Counted from the stretch's first letter, positions 32,808 to 41,950 are shown. The stretch: DNA of 53,259 nt from Oscillibacter sp. CAG:241 (GCA_000435975.1 FR884144.1:1-53259), one strand, 5' to 3'. The notes: generated from the letters alone by a model not told the origin. Program-made: numbers and translations.

Positions 32808-33575
32808 TTATTCCTCGCTGTCCTCCCGGCAGGCAACGGTGCAGTCGGCAGCAGGTCCCGCCAGCCGGATGATCCGGCTGCGGCACAGCTCCAGCACCGC
32901 CATAAACGTGGCCACCAGCTCGCTGCGGCTGCGGCTGCCGCGAAACAGCAGCAAAAACCGCGTAATGCCGCCCGCCTTCAGCCTCCGGATGATCTCCTTG
33001 GCCTTCTGCTCCACGGGATAGGGCTCCCGCTTGACAATCTCGTCAAAGGCACGCAGCGGCGGCGTCTCCGCCTGCCCCCGCCGGTCCGTCATCTCCTGCA
33101 TGGCGATGACCAGATCCCCGGGCCGCTGGTCGTATTCATACACCTTGCCCCGTTCCACGGGCTCCGGTGGCCGGGTCAGGATGCTGCGGCCGAACTCGCC
33201 CATAGGCCCCAGCAGCTCCGCCAGACGGCGCACCCGGGCATAGGCCTCGCCCCGCTGCCGCTCCGCCAGAGATTGAATCAGGGCATCCATCTCGTTTTTG
33301 GCCTCCTCATCCTCCAGGGACAGGAGCATCCGTGTCTTGATATACATCAGGTGGGCAGCCATGGTCACAAACTCGCTGGCCACCTCCAGGTCCATCTCCT
33401 TGCGCCGGTCCAGATACGCCAGATACTGGTCCAGAATCAGGGCAATGGGGATATCCTGTATTTCGATCTTATTCTTACTCAGCAGGAACAGGATCAGGTC
33501 CAGGGGCCCCTCAAAATCCTGGAGCTCCTCTTTTCCCTGGACCACCTTTTCCAGCTTATAAATGGGACTTTCCAA
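32808..33575 (-). CDS. scpA: segregation and condensation protein A
   Basis: ScpA, the kleisin that bridges the SMC heads. Length 255 residues. The N-terminal SMC-neck-binding segment reads DFEGPLDLILFLLSKNKIEIQDI, followed by YLEVAS-like SEFVTMAAHLMYIKTRMLL, an acidic/variable middle, and the C-terminal winged helix (ITRFLLLFRGSRSRSELVATFMAVLELCR). The start is a TTG at 33575 since no ATG or GTG fits this N-terminus and GAGAGGG lies upstream. It is 15 bp after the M50 protease gene and precedes scpB. Confidence 0.93.
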   Translation of the reverse strand: MESPIYKLEKVVQGKEELQDFEGPLDLILFLLSKNKIEIQDIPIALILDQYLAYLDRRKEMDLEVASEFVTMAAHLMYIKTRMLLSLEDEEAKNEMDALIQSLAERQRGEAYARVRRLAELLGPMGEFGRSILTRPPEPVERGKVYEYDQRPGDLVIAMQEMTDRRGQAETPPLRAFDEIVKREPYPVEQKAKEIIRRLKAGGITRFLLLFRGSRSRSELVATFMAVLELCRSRIIRLAGPAADCTVACREDSEE

Positions 33576-33590
33576 TTTGCCTGTACCCTC

Positions 33591-34247
33591 TCAAAAGCCG
33601 ACCACGCGGCAGAATAGCTCATACGTCCACTGGATAGCGGCGCTCATCCACTTGTCACCCACGCCCAGCAGCACCACCGCCCACAGCAGGAGCATGCCGT
33701 ACCGCTCGTACCGCAGCATCATGTTATACGCCCGGTCCGGCAGCAGAGAAAACAACACCTTGCTGCCGTCCAGCGGCGGAATGGGGATCAGGTTAAACAG
33801 CCCCAGACCCAGCGACAGGATGGCCGTGGTCAGCAGAAACGTCAGAAGCTTCTGATTCGCTTCAGAATACGGGGCATAGTCATACACCAGCCGTCCGGCA
33901 AACAGCAGCACCAGCGCCAGCAGGAAGTTGGACACCGGCCCGGCCAGCGCCGTCAGGGCCATGCCCTGTTTGGGCCGGCGGAAATACCGGGGGTCCACCG
34001 GCACAGGCTTGGCCCAACCGAAGCCCACCGTTACCATCATCAGCAGGCCGAACCAGTCGATGTGCCGCAGAGGGTTCAGGCTCAGCCGCCGGGCCCGCTT
34101 GGCAGTGGGGTCTCCCAAAGCCAGCGCCGCCAGCCCGTGGCACGTTTCATGCACCGTCAGGCACAGAAACACCGACACCAGCCGCAGCAGCAGATCCCAC
34201 AGGGAGCCGAAGTCCAGCGCATTCCACAAATTTTCCAGATATCCCAC
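33591..34247 (-). CDS. site-2 protease family (M50) membrane metalloprotease
   Basis: A 218-residue membrane protease. The zinc-binding HExxH motif is HETCH in CLTVHETCHGLAALALGD, and the third ligand lies in FNLIPIPPLDGSKVLFSLLP. At least four membrane segments flank these motifs (LLLRLVSVFLCLTV, LLMMVTVGFGW, NFLLALVLLFAGR, LLTTAILSLGLGLFNLI). It could cleave membrane-bound regulators, but its substrate is unknown. The GTG at 34247 is preferred because GGGGAGGAA is 5 nt upstream. It is first in the large operon and precedes scpA-scpB, a usual order in Clostridia. A good sigma-A promoter lies about 35 bp ahead. Confidence 0.9.
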   Translation of the reverse strand: MGYLENLWNALDFGSLWDLLLRLVSVFLCLTVHETCHGLAALALGDPTAKRARRLSLNPLRHIDWFGLLMMVTVGFGWAKPVPVDPRYFRRPKQGMALTALAGPVSNFLLALVLLFAGRLVYDYAPYSEANQKLLTFLLTTAILSLGLGLFNLIPIPPLDGSKVLFSLLPDRAYNMMLRYERYGMLLLWAVVLLGVGDKWMSAAIQWTYELFCRVVGF

Positions 34248-34279
34248 AGGGCTTCCTCCCCAAAATAGCATTCAGGTGC

Positions 34280-34308
34280 ATTATATCAGAAATTCCCTTC
34301 GATTACAA
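34280..34308 (-). promoter_or_regulatory. sigma-A promoter of the M50-scpAB...ispH-rpsA operon
   Basis: On the minus strand -35 TTGTAA (34303-34308), 17-bp spacer, perfect -10 TATAAT (34280-34285). It drives the ~10 kb run of nearly abutting genes down to 24194. Confidence 0.82.
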
Positions 34309-34310
34309 GC

Positions 34311-34345
34311 AAAAAAGAACAGCCGCCCTCACGGGGCGGCCGTTC
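34311..34345 (-). terminator. terminator of the ABC exporter operon
   Basis: A 12-bp stem with one imperfect pair (34317-34328 with 34334-34345) is followed on the minus strand by CTTTTTTGC. It ends the permease gene just before the promoter of the next operon. Confidence 0.8.
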
Positions 34346-34355
34346 CGGCAATCGC

Positions 34356-37073
34356 CTACAGATTCTCCTGCTTCAGGGCGTCAATGGGATTCTCCCGGCG
34401 AATGCGGCGGGTGGCGTACAGCATGGTGGCAAACACCACCACAAACACGCTGCCCACGGCGATGGCCACGCTGTACCACGGGATATAGAAGCCGGTGGAT
34501 ATGGTCTTGGCCATGGTGCGATAGATGGCATAGGTTACCAGAGCCGACACCGGAAGTCCCCACAGCAGCGCCCGCAAACCGTAAATCAGGCACTCGTAGT
34601 CCATCATCCGGGCAAAGGCTCCCTGGGTCAGCCCCACGGACCGCAGCATACCGAATTCCCGCCGCCGCAGGGCAATGGAGGTGGAAATGGTGTTGAACAC
34701 ATTGGTCATGGCGATCAGCGAAATGAGGATGATGAATCCATAGGAGAATACGTTCACCACCGTTGTCATGGCCCGCTGGCTTTCGCCGTTGGCGGCCAGG
34801 TCCTGCAGATCGGAGCGGCTCAGGCCCAGCTCTGTCAGCACGCGGCCCATGCTCTCATATGCGGCAGCATGGTCGCCGCTCCGGAACCAGAAGCTCAGGG
34901 CATATGGCCGGGCCTGCCCGGTGACGGCCTCGTACATGCTGTATGGGTACAGCAGGACCAGGCCATTGTCAGAGTACAGGAAAGCAGGACGCTCCCTCAG
35001 AATGGCTCCCACCGTATAGGTCCCGCTGTTGACGGCCTCCTCCACCGGCACCGCCTTGGCCTGACCGGTGTCAGGCGCTTCTCCCTGCTCCCGTGCTTCA
35101 TAGTAGGTGTCCATATAGTCCACCGGATAATACAGCACATATTCCGCGCCGTCCCGGGTGATGCGCTCCCCCTCTGTGAACCAGCCCTCCATAGGCTGAT
35201 AGTTGGTTTCCGTCCCGGTGATGGGCAGGCGGTTCCCGTTCAGCAGACGGTAACGATACAGCTTATCGTGGTCCCCGCCGTCGCCGCGCCAGGTCTCCAG
35301 CGCGTCCCAGGCCGCCGCCCGGGGCGATCCGGCACGGAAATAGTCATCCCCCGCCAAGCCGTTTTCCCGCAGCAGCTGCCGGAAGTCCCCGTCCTGAAGG
35401 AAATAGAAGGAAACGCTCCTGCTCTCCCCTGTCCCGTCCCGGACGGTATCGCTCCAGTATTCCGGGTCCATGTCCTCTCCGGCAAAGGACAGGGTCGAGT
35501 AGCTGTCGGCGGTGTAGAAGCCCGATTCCACGCCATGGGCCGCACTGAGCTGGCCCAGGCGCTGCTCCGGGGTCACATCCTCCGGCAGGGCCTCGCTGTA
35601 ATACAGCTGCACCCCCATCCCGTCGGAGCTGAGCCGCGTTACCGCGCCCGTCAGGTAAGCGCAGAAGGACGAAGCCGAGATGAACAGCGTCACGCTGAGG
35701 AACAATCCCACCACCGTGGACCGGTAGCGCTTGCGGTCACGCTTGAAGTTTTTGGCCGCCAGCATCCCGGAAAAGCCGAACAGCTTCCCCGTCAGGGGAG
35801 AGGTCTTTACCTCCCGGCTCCGGATCTTCACGTCCTGGGTCTGGCGGATGGCCTCTATCGGCGACAGCCGCACCGCCCGCCGGGCGGGGATCCAGGCGGA
35901 AATCACCGCCGTGATCAGGCCAATGCCCGCCGCCGCCAGCAGCGCCCACAGATTCAGCACAAACCGCATCTCCACTGCGCCGCCGCTTTCCCCGCCGGGC
36001 AGAAAGCCGAAGCTGCCCCGCAGGCAGTACAAGGTCACGCCGATGCCCAGGCAGCCTACCAGCAGCCCCAGCGGGATGCCCACGGCGCACAGCACCAGCG
36101 CCTCATACAGGACGCTGCCGCGGATCTGTTTTTTCGTTGCCCCCACAGATTTCAGGATGCCAAACTGGCGGGTCCGCTCCGCCACGGAAATGGAAAATGC
36201 GTTGTAGATCAGCGACACCGACCCGAAGAAGATCAGCAGCAGCAGAATCGCCGCAAAGTCATAGAGCAGCCGGTTCACCGACAGGATACGGGTGGCGCCA
36301 TAGTAATTCAGCAGGGTGGAGTTGGAGTACCACGCCAGTCCCGGATATTTCTCGGCATTTCCCTCCATATAGCTGTAAAAGCGGCTGGGGTGGGCCACCC
36401 GGAAAAATTCATCCGTCTGATAGCCCTGCTCCTGACAGGTCAGGGCAGTATAGCCGGGGCAGGAGAAGGGCTCCGTCGTCATATCCAGCCGCTGGTAAAA
36501 GCCCACCACAGTGTAGGTGTGGGGCGTGGTATCTGTCAGCGTCTCCCCCTTCGTATAGGGGTCATCGGCCGTCAGCTCCTCCCCACCCAGCGTCCGGTGG
36601 CCCAGCTCCAGCTCCATGGTGTCCCCCAGGACGTACCGCACATTGCCGTTGGACAGCAGGTGCTCCGGCAGGAGAATCTCCCCCGCCTTTTCCGGCAGAC
36701 GTCCGCCGGCCAGCCGGATGGACACCAGCTCCGGCAGGTCGGGGTCCATGGACATGACCCGCAGATACGGCTTATACTCGTTCTGGCTGCCGATATTGCC
36801 CCAGCCCACCGTCTGCCAGGCGGACATCTCCGCGATCTCCTTTTCATCACGGCTCAGCTGCGTTGCCTGCTGCTCCGTGACATTCTCATAACAGCCGTGG
36901 AACCGGCCCACGGTGTACTCCGTCGTGCGCACCAGATACCGCACGCCGCTGTAGGCTCCCTCCGTCACGGCGGTGAACATGGCCACCGACAGCACGATGC
37001 CCACGATGGTCACCCAGGTGCGGGAGCGGTTCTTCCGCAGGGACTGCCGGGTGAAGCGGTGGAATACGTTCAT
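34356..37073 (-). CDS. FtsX-type ABC transporter permease (905 aa)
   Basis: A large permease with two FtsX domains. The N-terminal membrane helix (TWVTIVGIVLSVAMFTAV) is followed by a ~230-residue extracellular domain and three helices around 270-390 (FAAILLLLIFFGSVSLIYNAFSISVAERTRQFGILKSVGATKKQIRGS is the cytoplasmic coupling part). The second half repeats this: a helix near 455, a long extracellular domain and a final three-helix block including ALRRREFGMLRSVGLTQG. This layout is of the lipoprotein or peptide-export/bacitracin-sensing ABC type. The start overlaps the ATPase stop by 4 bp. No two-component system is adjacent, so its signal is unknown. Confidence 0.9.
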   Translation of the reverse strand: MNVFHRFTRQSLRKNRSRTWVTIVGIVLSVAMFTAVTEGAYSGVRYLVRTTEYTVGRFHGCYENVTEQQATQLSRDEKEIAEMSAWQTVGWGNIGSQNEYKPYLRVMSMDPDLPELVSIRLAGGRLPEKAGEILLPEHLLSNGNVRYVLGDTMELELGHRTLGGEELTADDPYTKGETLTDTTPHTYTVVGFYQRLDMTTEPFSCPGYTALTCQEQGYQTDEFFRVAHPSRFYSYMEGNAEKYPGLAWYSNSTLLNYYGATRILSVNRLLYDFAAILLLLIFFGSVSLIYNAFSISVAERTRQFGILKSVGATKKQIRGSVLYEALVLCAVGIPLGLLVGCLGIGVTLYCLRGSFGFLPGGESGGAVEMRFVLNLWALLAAAGIGLITAVISAWIPARRAVRLSPIEAIRQTQDVKIRSREVKTSPLTGKLFGFSGMLAAKNFKRDRKRYRSTVVGLFLSVTLFISASSFCAYLTGAVTRLSSDGMGVQLYYSEALPEDVTPEQRLGQLSAAHGVESGFYTADSYSTLSFAGEDMDPEYWSDTVRDGTGESRSVSFYFLQDGDFRQLLRENGLAGDDYFRAGSPRAAAWDALETWRGDGGDHDKLYRYRLLNGNRLPITGTETNYQPMEGWFTEGERITRDGAEYVLYYPVDYMDTYYEAREQGEAPDTGQAKAVPVEEAVNSGTYTVGAILRERPAFLYSDNGLVLLYPYSMYEAVTGQARPYALSFWFRSGDHAAAYESMGRVLTELGLSRSDLQDLAANGESQRAMTTVVNVFSYGFIILISLIAMTNVFNTISTSIALRRREFGMLRSVGLTQGAFARMMDYECLIYGLRALLWGLPVSALVTYAIYRTMAKTISTGFYIPWYSVAIAVGSVFVVVFATMLYATRRIRRENPIDALKQENL

Positions 37074-37762
37074 TTTTGCACCTCCCGGATCCGTTGATCC
37101 CGGGTGATGCGCCCGTCCTCGATGGCAATGATCCGGTGGGCCTGCAGGGCGATGTTTTCGTCGTGGGTGATGATCACCAGCGTCTGACCGTACTTCCGGT
37201 TGGAGAGCTTCAGCAGCTCCACGATCTCCTGGCTGTTTTTGCTGTCCAGGTTCCCTGTGGGTTCGTCTGCCAGCACCACCGCCGGGGCGTTCATCAGTGC
37301 ACGGCCGATGGACACCCGCTGCTGCTGTCCGCCGGACAGCTGGTTGGGCAGGTGCTTTTCCCGGCCCCGCAGGCCCAGCACATCCAGCAGCTCGTCAAGC
37401 CGCTGCCTGTTCACCGCACGGCCGTCCATCAGCACCGGCAGCGTCATATTCTCCACCACGTTCAGCACCGGGATGAGGTTATAAAACTGATAGATCAGGC
37501 CCACCTGCCGCCGGCGGAAAATGGCCAGATGGTCCTCGTCCTGGGCGTATACGTCCTGGCCGTCCACATACACCTTGCCGGAGGTGGGCCGGTCCACGCC
37601 GCCCAAAATGTGCAGCAGCGTGGACTTGCCGGACCCGGACGGCCCGATGATGGCCAGAAACTCCCCCTTTTCCACGGAAAAGGACACGTCGTCCACCGCC
37701 CGGACCTGATTCTCCCCCTGGCCGTATACCTTGCTGAGATGCTCGATGCGCAGAATCTCCAT
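37070..37762 (-). CDS. ABC transporter ATP-binding protein (MacB/LolD type)
   Basis: A 230-residue ATPase partner of the FtsX-type permease. Walker A is GPSGSGKST, the Q-loop and signature are LSGGQQQRVSIGRAL, Walker B is VVLADEPTGNLD and the switch His is in VIITHDENIA. The domain order and length match MacB/LolD-type ATPases that energise mechanotransmission rather than ordinary import. ATG at 37762 with AAGGAGG upstream. Upstream DNA has a -10-like TATACT but no convincing -35, which would be consistent with activator control. Confidence 0.93.
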   Translation of the reverse strand: MEILRIEHLSKVYGQGENQVRAVDDVSFSVEKGEFLAIIGPSGSGKSTLLHILGGVDRPTSGKVYVDGQDVYAQDEDHLAIFRRRQVGLIYQFYNLIPVLNVVENMTLPVLMDGRAVNRQRLDELLDVLGLRGREKHLPNQLSGGQQQRVSIGRALMNAPAVVLADEPTGNLDSKNSQEIVELLKLSNRKYGQTLVIITHDENIALQAHRIIAIEDGRITRDQRIREVQK

Positions 37763-37849
37763 ATGCTCCGCCTCCTTGCTTTACTGCCGTCAGTATACCA
37801 GGCCAAAGTGACAATCCGGTGACTATTGGAAAAAAATCGTGTACCCGGG

Positions 37850-38164
37850 TCAGAGCTTCTGCACCGCCACGTCGCACAGCTGCACGCCGATGCCCTTATC
37901 CCGGGCGGCCCGGTTGCCCTTGTCCAGCAGCTTCTCCCGGTTTTTGGTCACCAGCTGCACCAGCAGCCGGTCCTTCTGCTCCTGGCTCATGGCTCCCAGC
38001 AGCGTCCGGGCCATACCGGCAGCCATATCCGGGTTTCCGGCCAGGACACTGCCCAGAATGCCGCCCTTGTCCTCCCGCCGCAGCTTCTCCGCCACCACCG
38101 GGATCAGATACTCCGCAATGGAGTCATAGTCGATGTTGTCCACCAGAATACGCAATTCTAACAT
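37850..38164 (-). CDS. conserved hypothetical protein (104 aa)
   Basis: A 104-residue soluble helical protein that I do not recognise. It begins MLELRILVDNIDYDSIAEYLIP, has a Gly/Ala-rich middle (GGILGSVLAGNPDMAAGMARTLLG) and a basic C-terminal helix (RLLVQLVTKNREKLLDKGN). There is no signal peptide, cysteine motif or clear DNA-binding motif. The ATG at 38164 has CAGGAGGAGCT upstream. It lies after the pckA terminator and is transcribed in the same direction as the ABC transporter operon that follows about 90 bp downstream. Confidence 0.7.
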   Translation of the reverse strand: MLELRILVDNIDYDSIAEYLIPVVAEKLRREDKGGILGSVLAGNPDMAAGMARTLLGAMSQEQKDRLLVQLVTKNREKLLDKGNRAARDKGIGVQLCDVAVQKL

Positions 38165-38190
38165 AGCTCCTCCTGCCGCTGCTGCTTTGT

Positions 38191-38223
38191 AAAAAACCGG
38201 GACGCGCCGCGGCGCGTCCCGGT
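38191..38223 (-). terminator. terminator of pckA
   Basis: A perfect 13-bp GC-rich stem (38196-38208 with 38211-38223) with a 2-nt loop is followed on the minus strand by TTTTTT, a textbook intrinsic terminator directly after the pckA stop. Confidence 0.88.
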
Positions 38224-38237
38224 ACGGGTACATTCGC

Positions 38238-39803
38238 TTACGCCTTGGGGCCTGCGGCCACAACCTCGGCGCTCATGTGGGTGTACTTCTTGAAGTTCTC
38301 CACGAAGCTGGCCGCCAGCTTCCGGCAGCTGGCCTCGTAGGCCGCCTTATCCTCCCAGGTGTTGGCGGGAATCAGCAGCTCACTGGGCACGCCTTCAATG
38401 GACGTGGGCACCTGGACGCCAAAGGTGGGGTCGGTAACAAACGCCGCCTTCTCGATCTCGCCGGTCAGGGCGGCGGTGACCATGGCGCGGGTATAGGCCA
38501 GCTTCATGCGCTTGCCGGTGCCGTTCCAGCCGGTGTTCACCAGGTACACCCTGGCCCCGGACTTCTCCACCTTATCCGCCAGCATGGCGGCATACACGGA
38601 GGGATCCAGGGGCAGAAAGGGCTCGCCGAAGCAGGTGGAGAAGGTAGGCACCGGCTCGGTGACGCCGATCTCGGTGCCGGCCACCTTGCTGGTGAAGCCG
38701 GATACGAAATAGTACATGGCCTGGTTCTTGTCCAGCTTGCTGATAGGCGGCAGCACGCCGTAGGCGTCGGCGGTGAGGAAGATCACCGTCTTGGGCACGC
38801 TGGGGCTCATGCCGGACAGCTCCGCATTGGGGATATACTCCACGGGATACCCCACCCGGCTGTTCACCGCCAGGGAATCGTCGTCGAAATCGAACTCCCG
38901 GGTCTCGGGGTCCATGACCACGTTCTCCACCAGGGAGCCGAAGCGGATGGCGTTGTAAATCTCCGGCTCACCCTCCGGGGAGAGGTTGATGCACTTGGCA
39001 TAGCAGCCGCCCTCGAAGTTGAACACGGAGTCGTCGGCCCAGCCGTGCTCATCGTCGCCGATGAGCTTGCGGGCGGGGTCGGCGGACAGGGTGGTCTTTC
39101 CGGTGCCGGACAGGCCGAAGAACACAGCGGAGTCGCCGTCCTTGCCGATGTTGGCGGAGCAGTGCATGGGAAACACGCCCTGCTTGGGCAGAACGTAATT
39201 CATCACGGAGAACACGGATTTCTTGATCTCGCCGGCATACCGGGTGCCGCAGATCACCACCAGATGGGCCTCATAGTCCACCAGAACGGCTGCCTCGGAC
39301 CGGGTGCCGTCTATCTCGGGGATGCACTTGAAGCCCGGGGCGGCAATGATGGTATAATCCGTATGGAAGTCCTTCAGCTGGTCCGCCGTGGGGCGGCGCA
39401 GCAGCTGATGGATGAACAGATTCTGGCTGGCCAGCTCATTGACGATGCGGAAGCCCTTGGTATACTTGGGGTCCGCCCCGGCGAAGCCGTCGAAAATGAA
39501 AACGTCCTTGTTCTGGAGATACGCCGTGACCTTGGCATAGATGGCGTCGAACCGGGCCTTGTCCATGGGGCGGTTCACCTTGCCCCAGGCGATGTCGCCA
39601 TGAATGGCGGGGGTGTCCACGATAAACTTGTCGTTGGCGCTGCGGCCGGTGTATTTGCCGGTCTTTACCACCAGGGCACCGGTGTTGGACAGGGTGCCCT
39701 CGCCCCGGCGCAGGGCGTGCTCCGTCAGCTGGGCCGGCGTCAGATTGCGGTACACCGCGGCGGCATTGATGATGCCCAGCTTTTCCAGTCCGTAAGTTTC
39801 CAT
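38238..39803 (-). CDS. pckA: phosphoenolpyruvate carboxykinase (ATP)
   Basis: A 521-residue ATP-type PEPCK, which interconverts oxaloacetate and PEP with ATP/ADP. In gut fermenters it can run in the CO2-fixing direction. The kinase-1 P-loop is GLSGTGKTTLS, and the second metal/ATP motif is IGDDEHGWADDSVFNFEGGCYAK. The oxaloacetate-binding arginine region GRSANDKFIVD and LFIHQLLRR are also clear. The start is ATG 39803 with GAGGAGGAA upstream; the longer frame reads through the 5' UTR. An extended -10 promoter and a small dyad lie upstream. A terminator follows immediately. Confidence 0.95.
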   Translation of the reverse strand: METYGLEKLGIINAAAVYRNLTPAQLTEHALRRGEGTLSNTGALVVKTGKYTGRSANDKFIVDTPAIHGDIAWGKVNRPMDKARFDAIYAKVTAYLQNKDVFIFDGFAGADPKYTKGFRIVNELASQNLFIHQLLRRPTADQLKDFHTDYTIIAAPGFKCIPEIDGTRSEAAVLVDYEAHLVVICGTRYAGEIKKSVFSVMNYVLPKQGVFPMHCSANIGKDGDSAVFFGLSGTGKTTLSADPARKLIGDDEHGWADDSVFNFEGGCYAKCINLSPEGEPEIYNAIRFGSLVENVVMDPETREFDFDDDSLAVNSRVGYPVEYIPNAELSGMSPSVPKTVIFLTADAYGVLPPISKLDKNQAMYYFVSGFTSKVAGTEIGVTEPVPTFSTCFGEPFLPLDPSVYAAMLADKVEKSGARVYLVNTGWNGTGKRMKLAYTRAMVTAALTGEIEKAAFVTDPTFGVQVPTSIEGVPSELLIPANTWEDKAAYEASCRKLAASFVENFKKYTHMSAEVVAAGPKA

Positions 39804-39858
39804 GTGCTTGTTCCTCCTCAAAATGTTCCTATTTCGCTGATGTTTCCCCTGTTGATTC

Positions 39859-39871
39859 TGTCCACAGGACA
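39859..39871. promoter_or_regulatory. TGTCC-N3-GGACA dyad in the pckA leader
   Basis: A perfect 5-bp inverted repeat with 3-bp centre lies just downstream of the probable pckA transcription start. Its position near +10 is where a repressor or a leader structure would act; no regulator is identified. Confidence 0.35.
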
Positions 39872-39882
39872 AAGACAGCATG

Positions 39883-39891
39883 AGTATATCA
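39883..39891 (-). promoter_or_regulatory. extended -10 promoter of pckA
   Basis: On the minus strand TGA-TATACT (39883-39891) fits an extended -10 element. No good -35 is seen 17 bp upstream, so the promoter may depend on the extended element or on an activator. Confidence 0.5.
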
Positions 39892-39920
39892 TATCTTTTC
39901 GCAAAAGGGAACCCCGATTT

Positions 39921-40961
39921 TTATTTCCGCAGAGCCTGTACCGCCGCCCGCAGGGCGTCCACGTGCTCCTGGGTAGTGGCCCAGCTGGCGCAGAAGCGCA
40001 CGCCGGAATGGGTCTCGTCCACCCGCTCCCAGTATTCATAGCCAAAGCTCTTTCCCAGCTCCGCCAGCTCGTCGTCGGGCATAATGGGATACTGCTGGTT
40101 GGTGGGGGAATCAAACAGCAGCGGGTACCCGGCGGACACGAAGATATCCCGGATCTGATAGGCCATCTCGTCGGCATGGCGGGAGATTTTGAAGTACAGG
40201 TCGTCGGTAAACAGGGCATCAAACTGAATGCCCAGCAAACGGCCCTTGGCCATGCGGCCGCCCCGCTGCTTCATCATGAAGCGGAAGTCCTTCTTCAGCG
40301 CCGGGTTCATGATGACCACAGCCTCGCCGAACAGGGCCCCCACCTTGGTGCCGCCGATGTAGAACACGTCGCAAAGCCGTGCGATATCCGGCACCGTCAG
40401 CTCCGCCCCGTCGGCCATGACGCCGTAGCCCAGCCGGGCGCCGTCAATGAACAGGGGCAGACCATACCCGCGGCAGGTGTCGTACAGTGCCGTCAGCTCC
40501 GCCTTGGTATACAGAGTGCCACCCTCGGTGGGGTGGGAGATATACACCATGCCGGGCTGAACGATGTGCTCGGTGGACTCGTCGTTTTTGTGCCACTCCA
40601 CATAGTCCTGCACCTGCCGGGCGGTGATCTTGCCGTTGGCGGTGGGCAGGGTGATGACCTTGTGGCCGGTGGACTCGATGGCTCCTGCCTCATGGCAGTT
40701 GATGTGTCCGCTGACGGCGGACAGGACGCCCTGCCACGGACGCAGAATGGAGGCGATGACCGTGGTGTTGGTCTGGGTGCCGCCCACCAGGAAGTGGACA
40801 TCCGCCTCCGGTGCCTGGCACACGGCCTTTATCCTCTCCCGTGCCGCCTCGCAGTATTCGTCCTCGCCGTAGCCCACAGTCTGGACCATATTTGTCTCGT
40901 TGAGCTTCTCCATCACATAGGGATGGGCACCCTCCAGATAGTCGCTGTTGAAATAGATCAT
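39921..40961 (-). CDS. ltaE: low-specificity L-threonine aldolase family (PLP)
   Basis: A 346-residue PLP enzyme of the threonine aldolase/beta-eliminating lyase family, splitting L-threonine (or allo-threonine) to glycine and acetaldehyde. The PLP lysine lies in VFYIGGTKVGALFGE; PLFIDGARLGYG holds the conserved Asp that contacts the PLP ring. The first residues (MIYFNSDYLEGAHPYVMEKL) and GYGEDEYCEAARERI are family-typical. The ATG at 40961 follows AAAGGAGAAG. It has its own sigma-A promoter and lies downstream of the LysR gene. Confidence 0.9.
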   Translation of the reverse strand: MIYFNSDYLEGAHPYVMEKLNETNMVQTVGYGEDEYCEAARERIKAVCQAPEADVHFLVGGTQTNTTVIASILRPWQGVLSAVSGHINCHEAGAIESTGHKVITLPTANGKITARQVQDYVEWHKNDESTEHIVQPGMVYISHPTEGGTLYTKAELTALYDTCRGYGLPLFIDGARLGYGVMADGAELTVPDIARLCDVFYIGGTKVGALFGEAVVIMNPALKKDFRFMMKQRGGRMAKGRLLGIQFDALFTDDLYFKISRHADEMAYQIRDIFVSAGYPLLFDSPTNQQYPIMPDDELAELGKSFGYEYWERVDETHSGVRFCASWATTQEHVDALRAAVQALRK

Positions 40962-40993
40962 GGGAGCTTCTCCTTTATCTTTATACTTTCTCC

Positions 40994-41022
40994 ATCATAT
41001 CCCAGTGGGGTGCATTTGTAAA
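40994..41022 (-). promoter_or_regulatory. sigma-A promoter of the threonine aldolase gene
   Basis: On the minus strand -35 TTTACA (41017-41022), 17-bp spacer and -10 TATGAT (40994-40999) lie just before the ribosome-binding site. Confidence 0.75.
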
Positions 41023-41031
41023 GAGCTATTC

Positions 41032-41916
41032 TTACTTGAACCCATTTACCTGCACCCAGGCCCGGACATGGTCCACAAAGCGCTGGGTGGAGTTGGACAC
41101 CGCCTTTTCATCCTTGACGCCGATGGCAATGCGCCGGTAAAACGACATGGGCGGCTGGCATATCACCAGGGGGTAGGGGCTGTGCCGCACCATCAGCTCC
41201 GGCAGCAGGCTGATACCCAGGCCATTGGACACCATGGACAAAATGGTCCGGTCCTCCCGGGCAATATAGCGCACGTGAGGCCGCACACCCATCTCATCAA
41301 AAGCAGCACGGATCTCGTAATCGTCGCCCTCCTCCAACTGGATCACCGGCTCCGTGGCCAGAGCCTCCACCGGGAAGGGGTCGCAGTGGGACAGGGGGTG
41401 GCCGCAGGGTACGATCACCTTCAGCTGGTCCAGGTGCAGAGGATACACCTGCAGTCCCTTCAGCGACGGCATCCGCAGAAATCCGCAGTCTGCCTGCCCG
41501 GTGATGATCAGCTCCTCGATCTGGTCGTAAAAGTCACAGGTCTGTATTTCGAACTCGATGGCCGGATACTGCTTGCTGAAGGCCTTCAGGATCATGGGCA
41601 GCCACTGGGCAGACACGCTGGAGAACGACGCCACCTTTACAAGGCCCGCATCCATGCCCCGCAGGTCCGCCGCCTGCTGGGCAAGGCGGTGATATTCCGT
41701 GCACAGCTGCTGGATCTGGGGCAGCAAGGCCCGGCCGTCGCCGGTCAGGGTCACGCCGCCCCGGTTTCGGCTCAGCAGCGTTACTCCCAGCTCCTCCTCC
41801 AGGGAGTTGATGGCATGACTGATGCCGGACTGTGAGAAATTCAGGTCCGCCGCCGCCTTGGTAAAGCTGCCGCATTCCACGGTTTTCAGGAAAATCTGGT
41901 ATTTTGTGGCGTTCAT
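41032..41916 (-). CDS. LysR-family transcriptional regulator
   Basis: A 294-residue LysR-type regulator. The N-terminal winged helix-turn-helix is FLKTVECGSFTKAAADLNFSQSGISHAINSLEEELGVTLL (residues 9-48, given here only as a span; key helix SQSGISHAI). Residues 85-294 form the inducer-binding domain (LVKVASFSSVSAQWLPMIL ... GLGISLLPELMV). The effector is unknown. The ATG at 41916 follows AGGTGAGG. It is divergent from the zinc-ribbon gene and upstream of the threonine aldolase gene, so either may be its target. Confidence 0.92.
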   Translation of the reverse strand: MNATKYQIFLKTVECGSFTKAAADLNFSQSGISHAINSLEEELGVTLLSRNRGGVTLTGDGRALLPQIQQLCTEYHRLAQQAADLRGMDAGLVKVASFSSVSAQWLPMILKAFSKQYPAIEFEIQTCDFYDQIEELIITGQADCGFLRMPSLKGLQVYPLHLDQLKVIVPCGHPLSHCDPFPVEALATEPVIQLEEGDDYEIRAAFDEMGVRPHVRYIAREDRTILSMVSNGLGISLLPELMVRHSPYPLVICQPPMSFYRRIAIGVKDEKAVSNSTQRFVDHVRAWVQVNGFK

Positions 41917-41950
41917 TGCCCTCACCTGCCTCTTTTCTGATGTATTCCCT

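Noticed and set aside
38277..41021. A 914-codon plus-strand open frame opposite pckA and the threonine aldolase gene, and similar long antisense frames at 11012-12541 and 20622-22877
   Set aside because: They are shadows of GC-rich coding strands. They lack start signals and family motifs, and read as low-complexity His/Gly/Gln/Val text.
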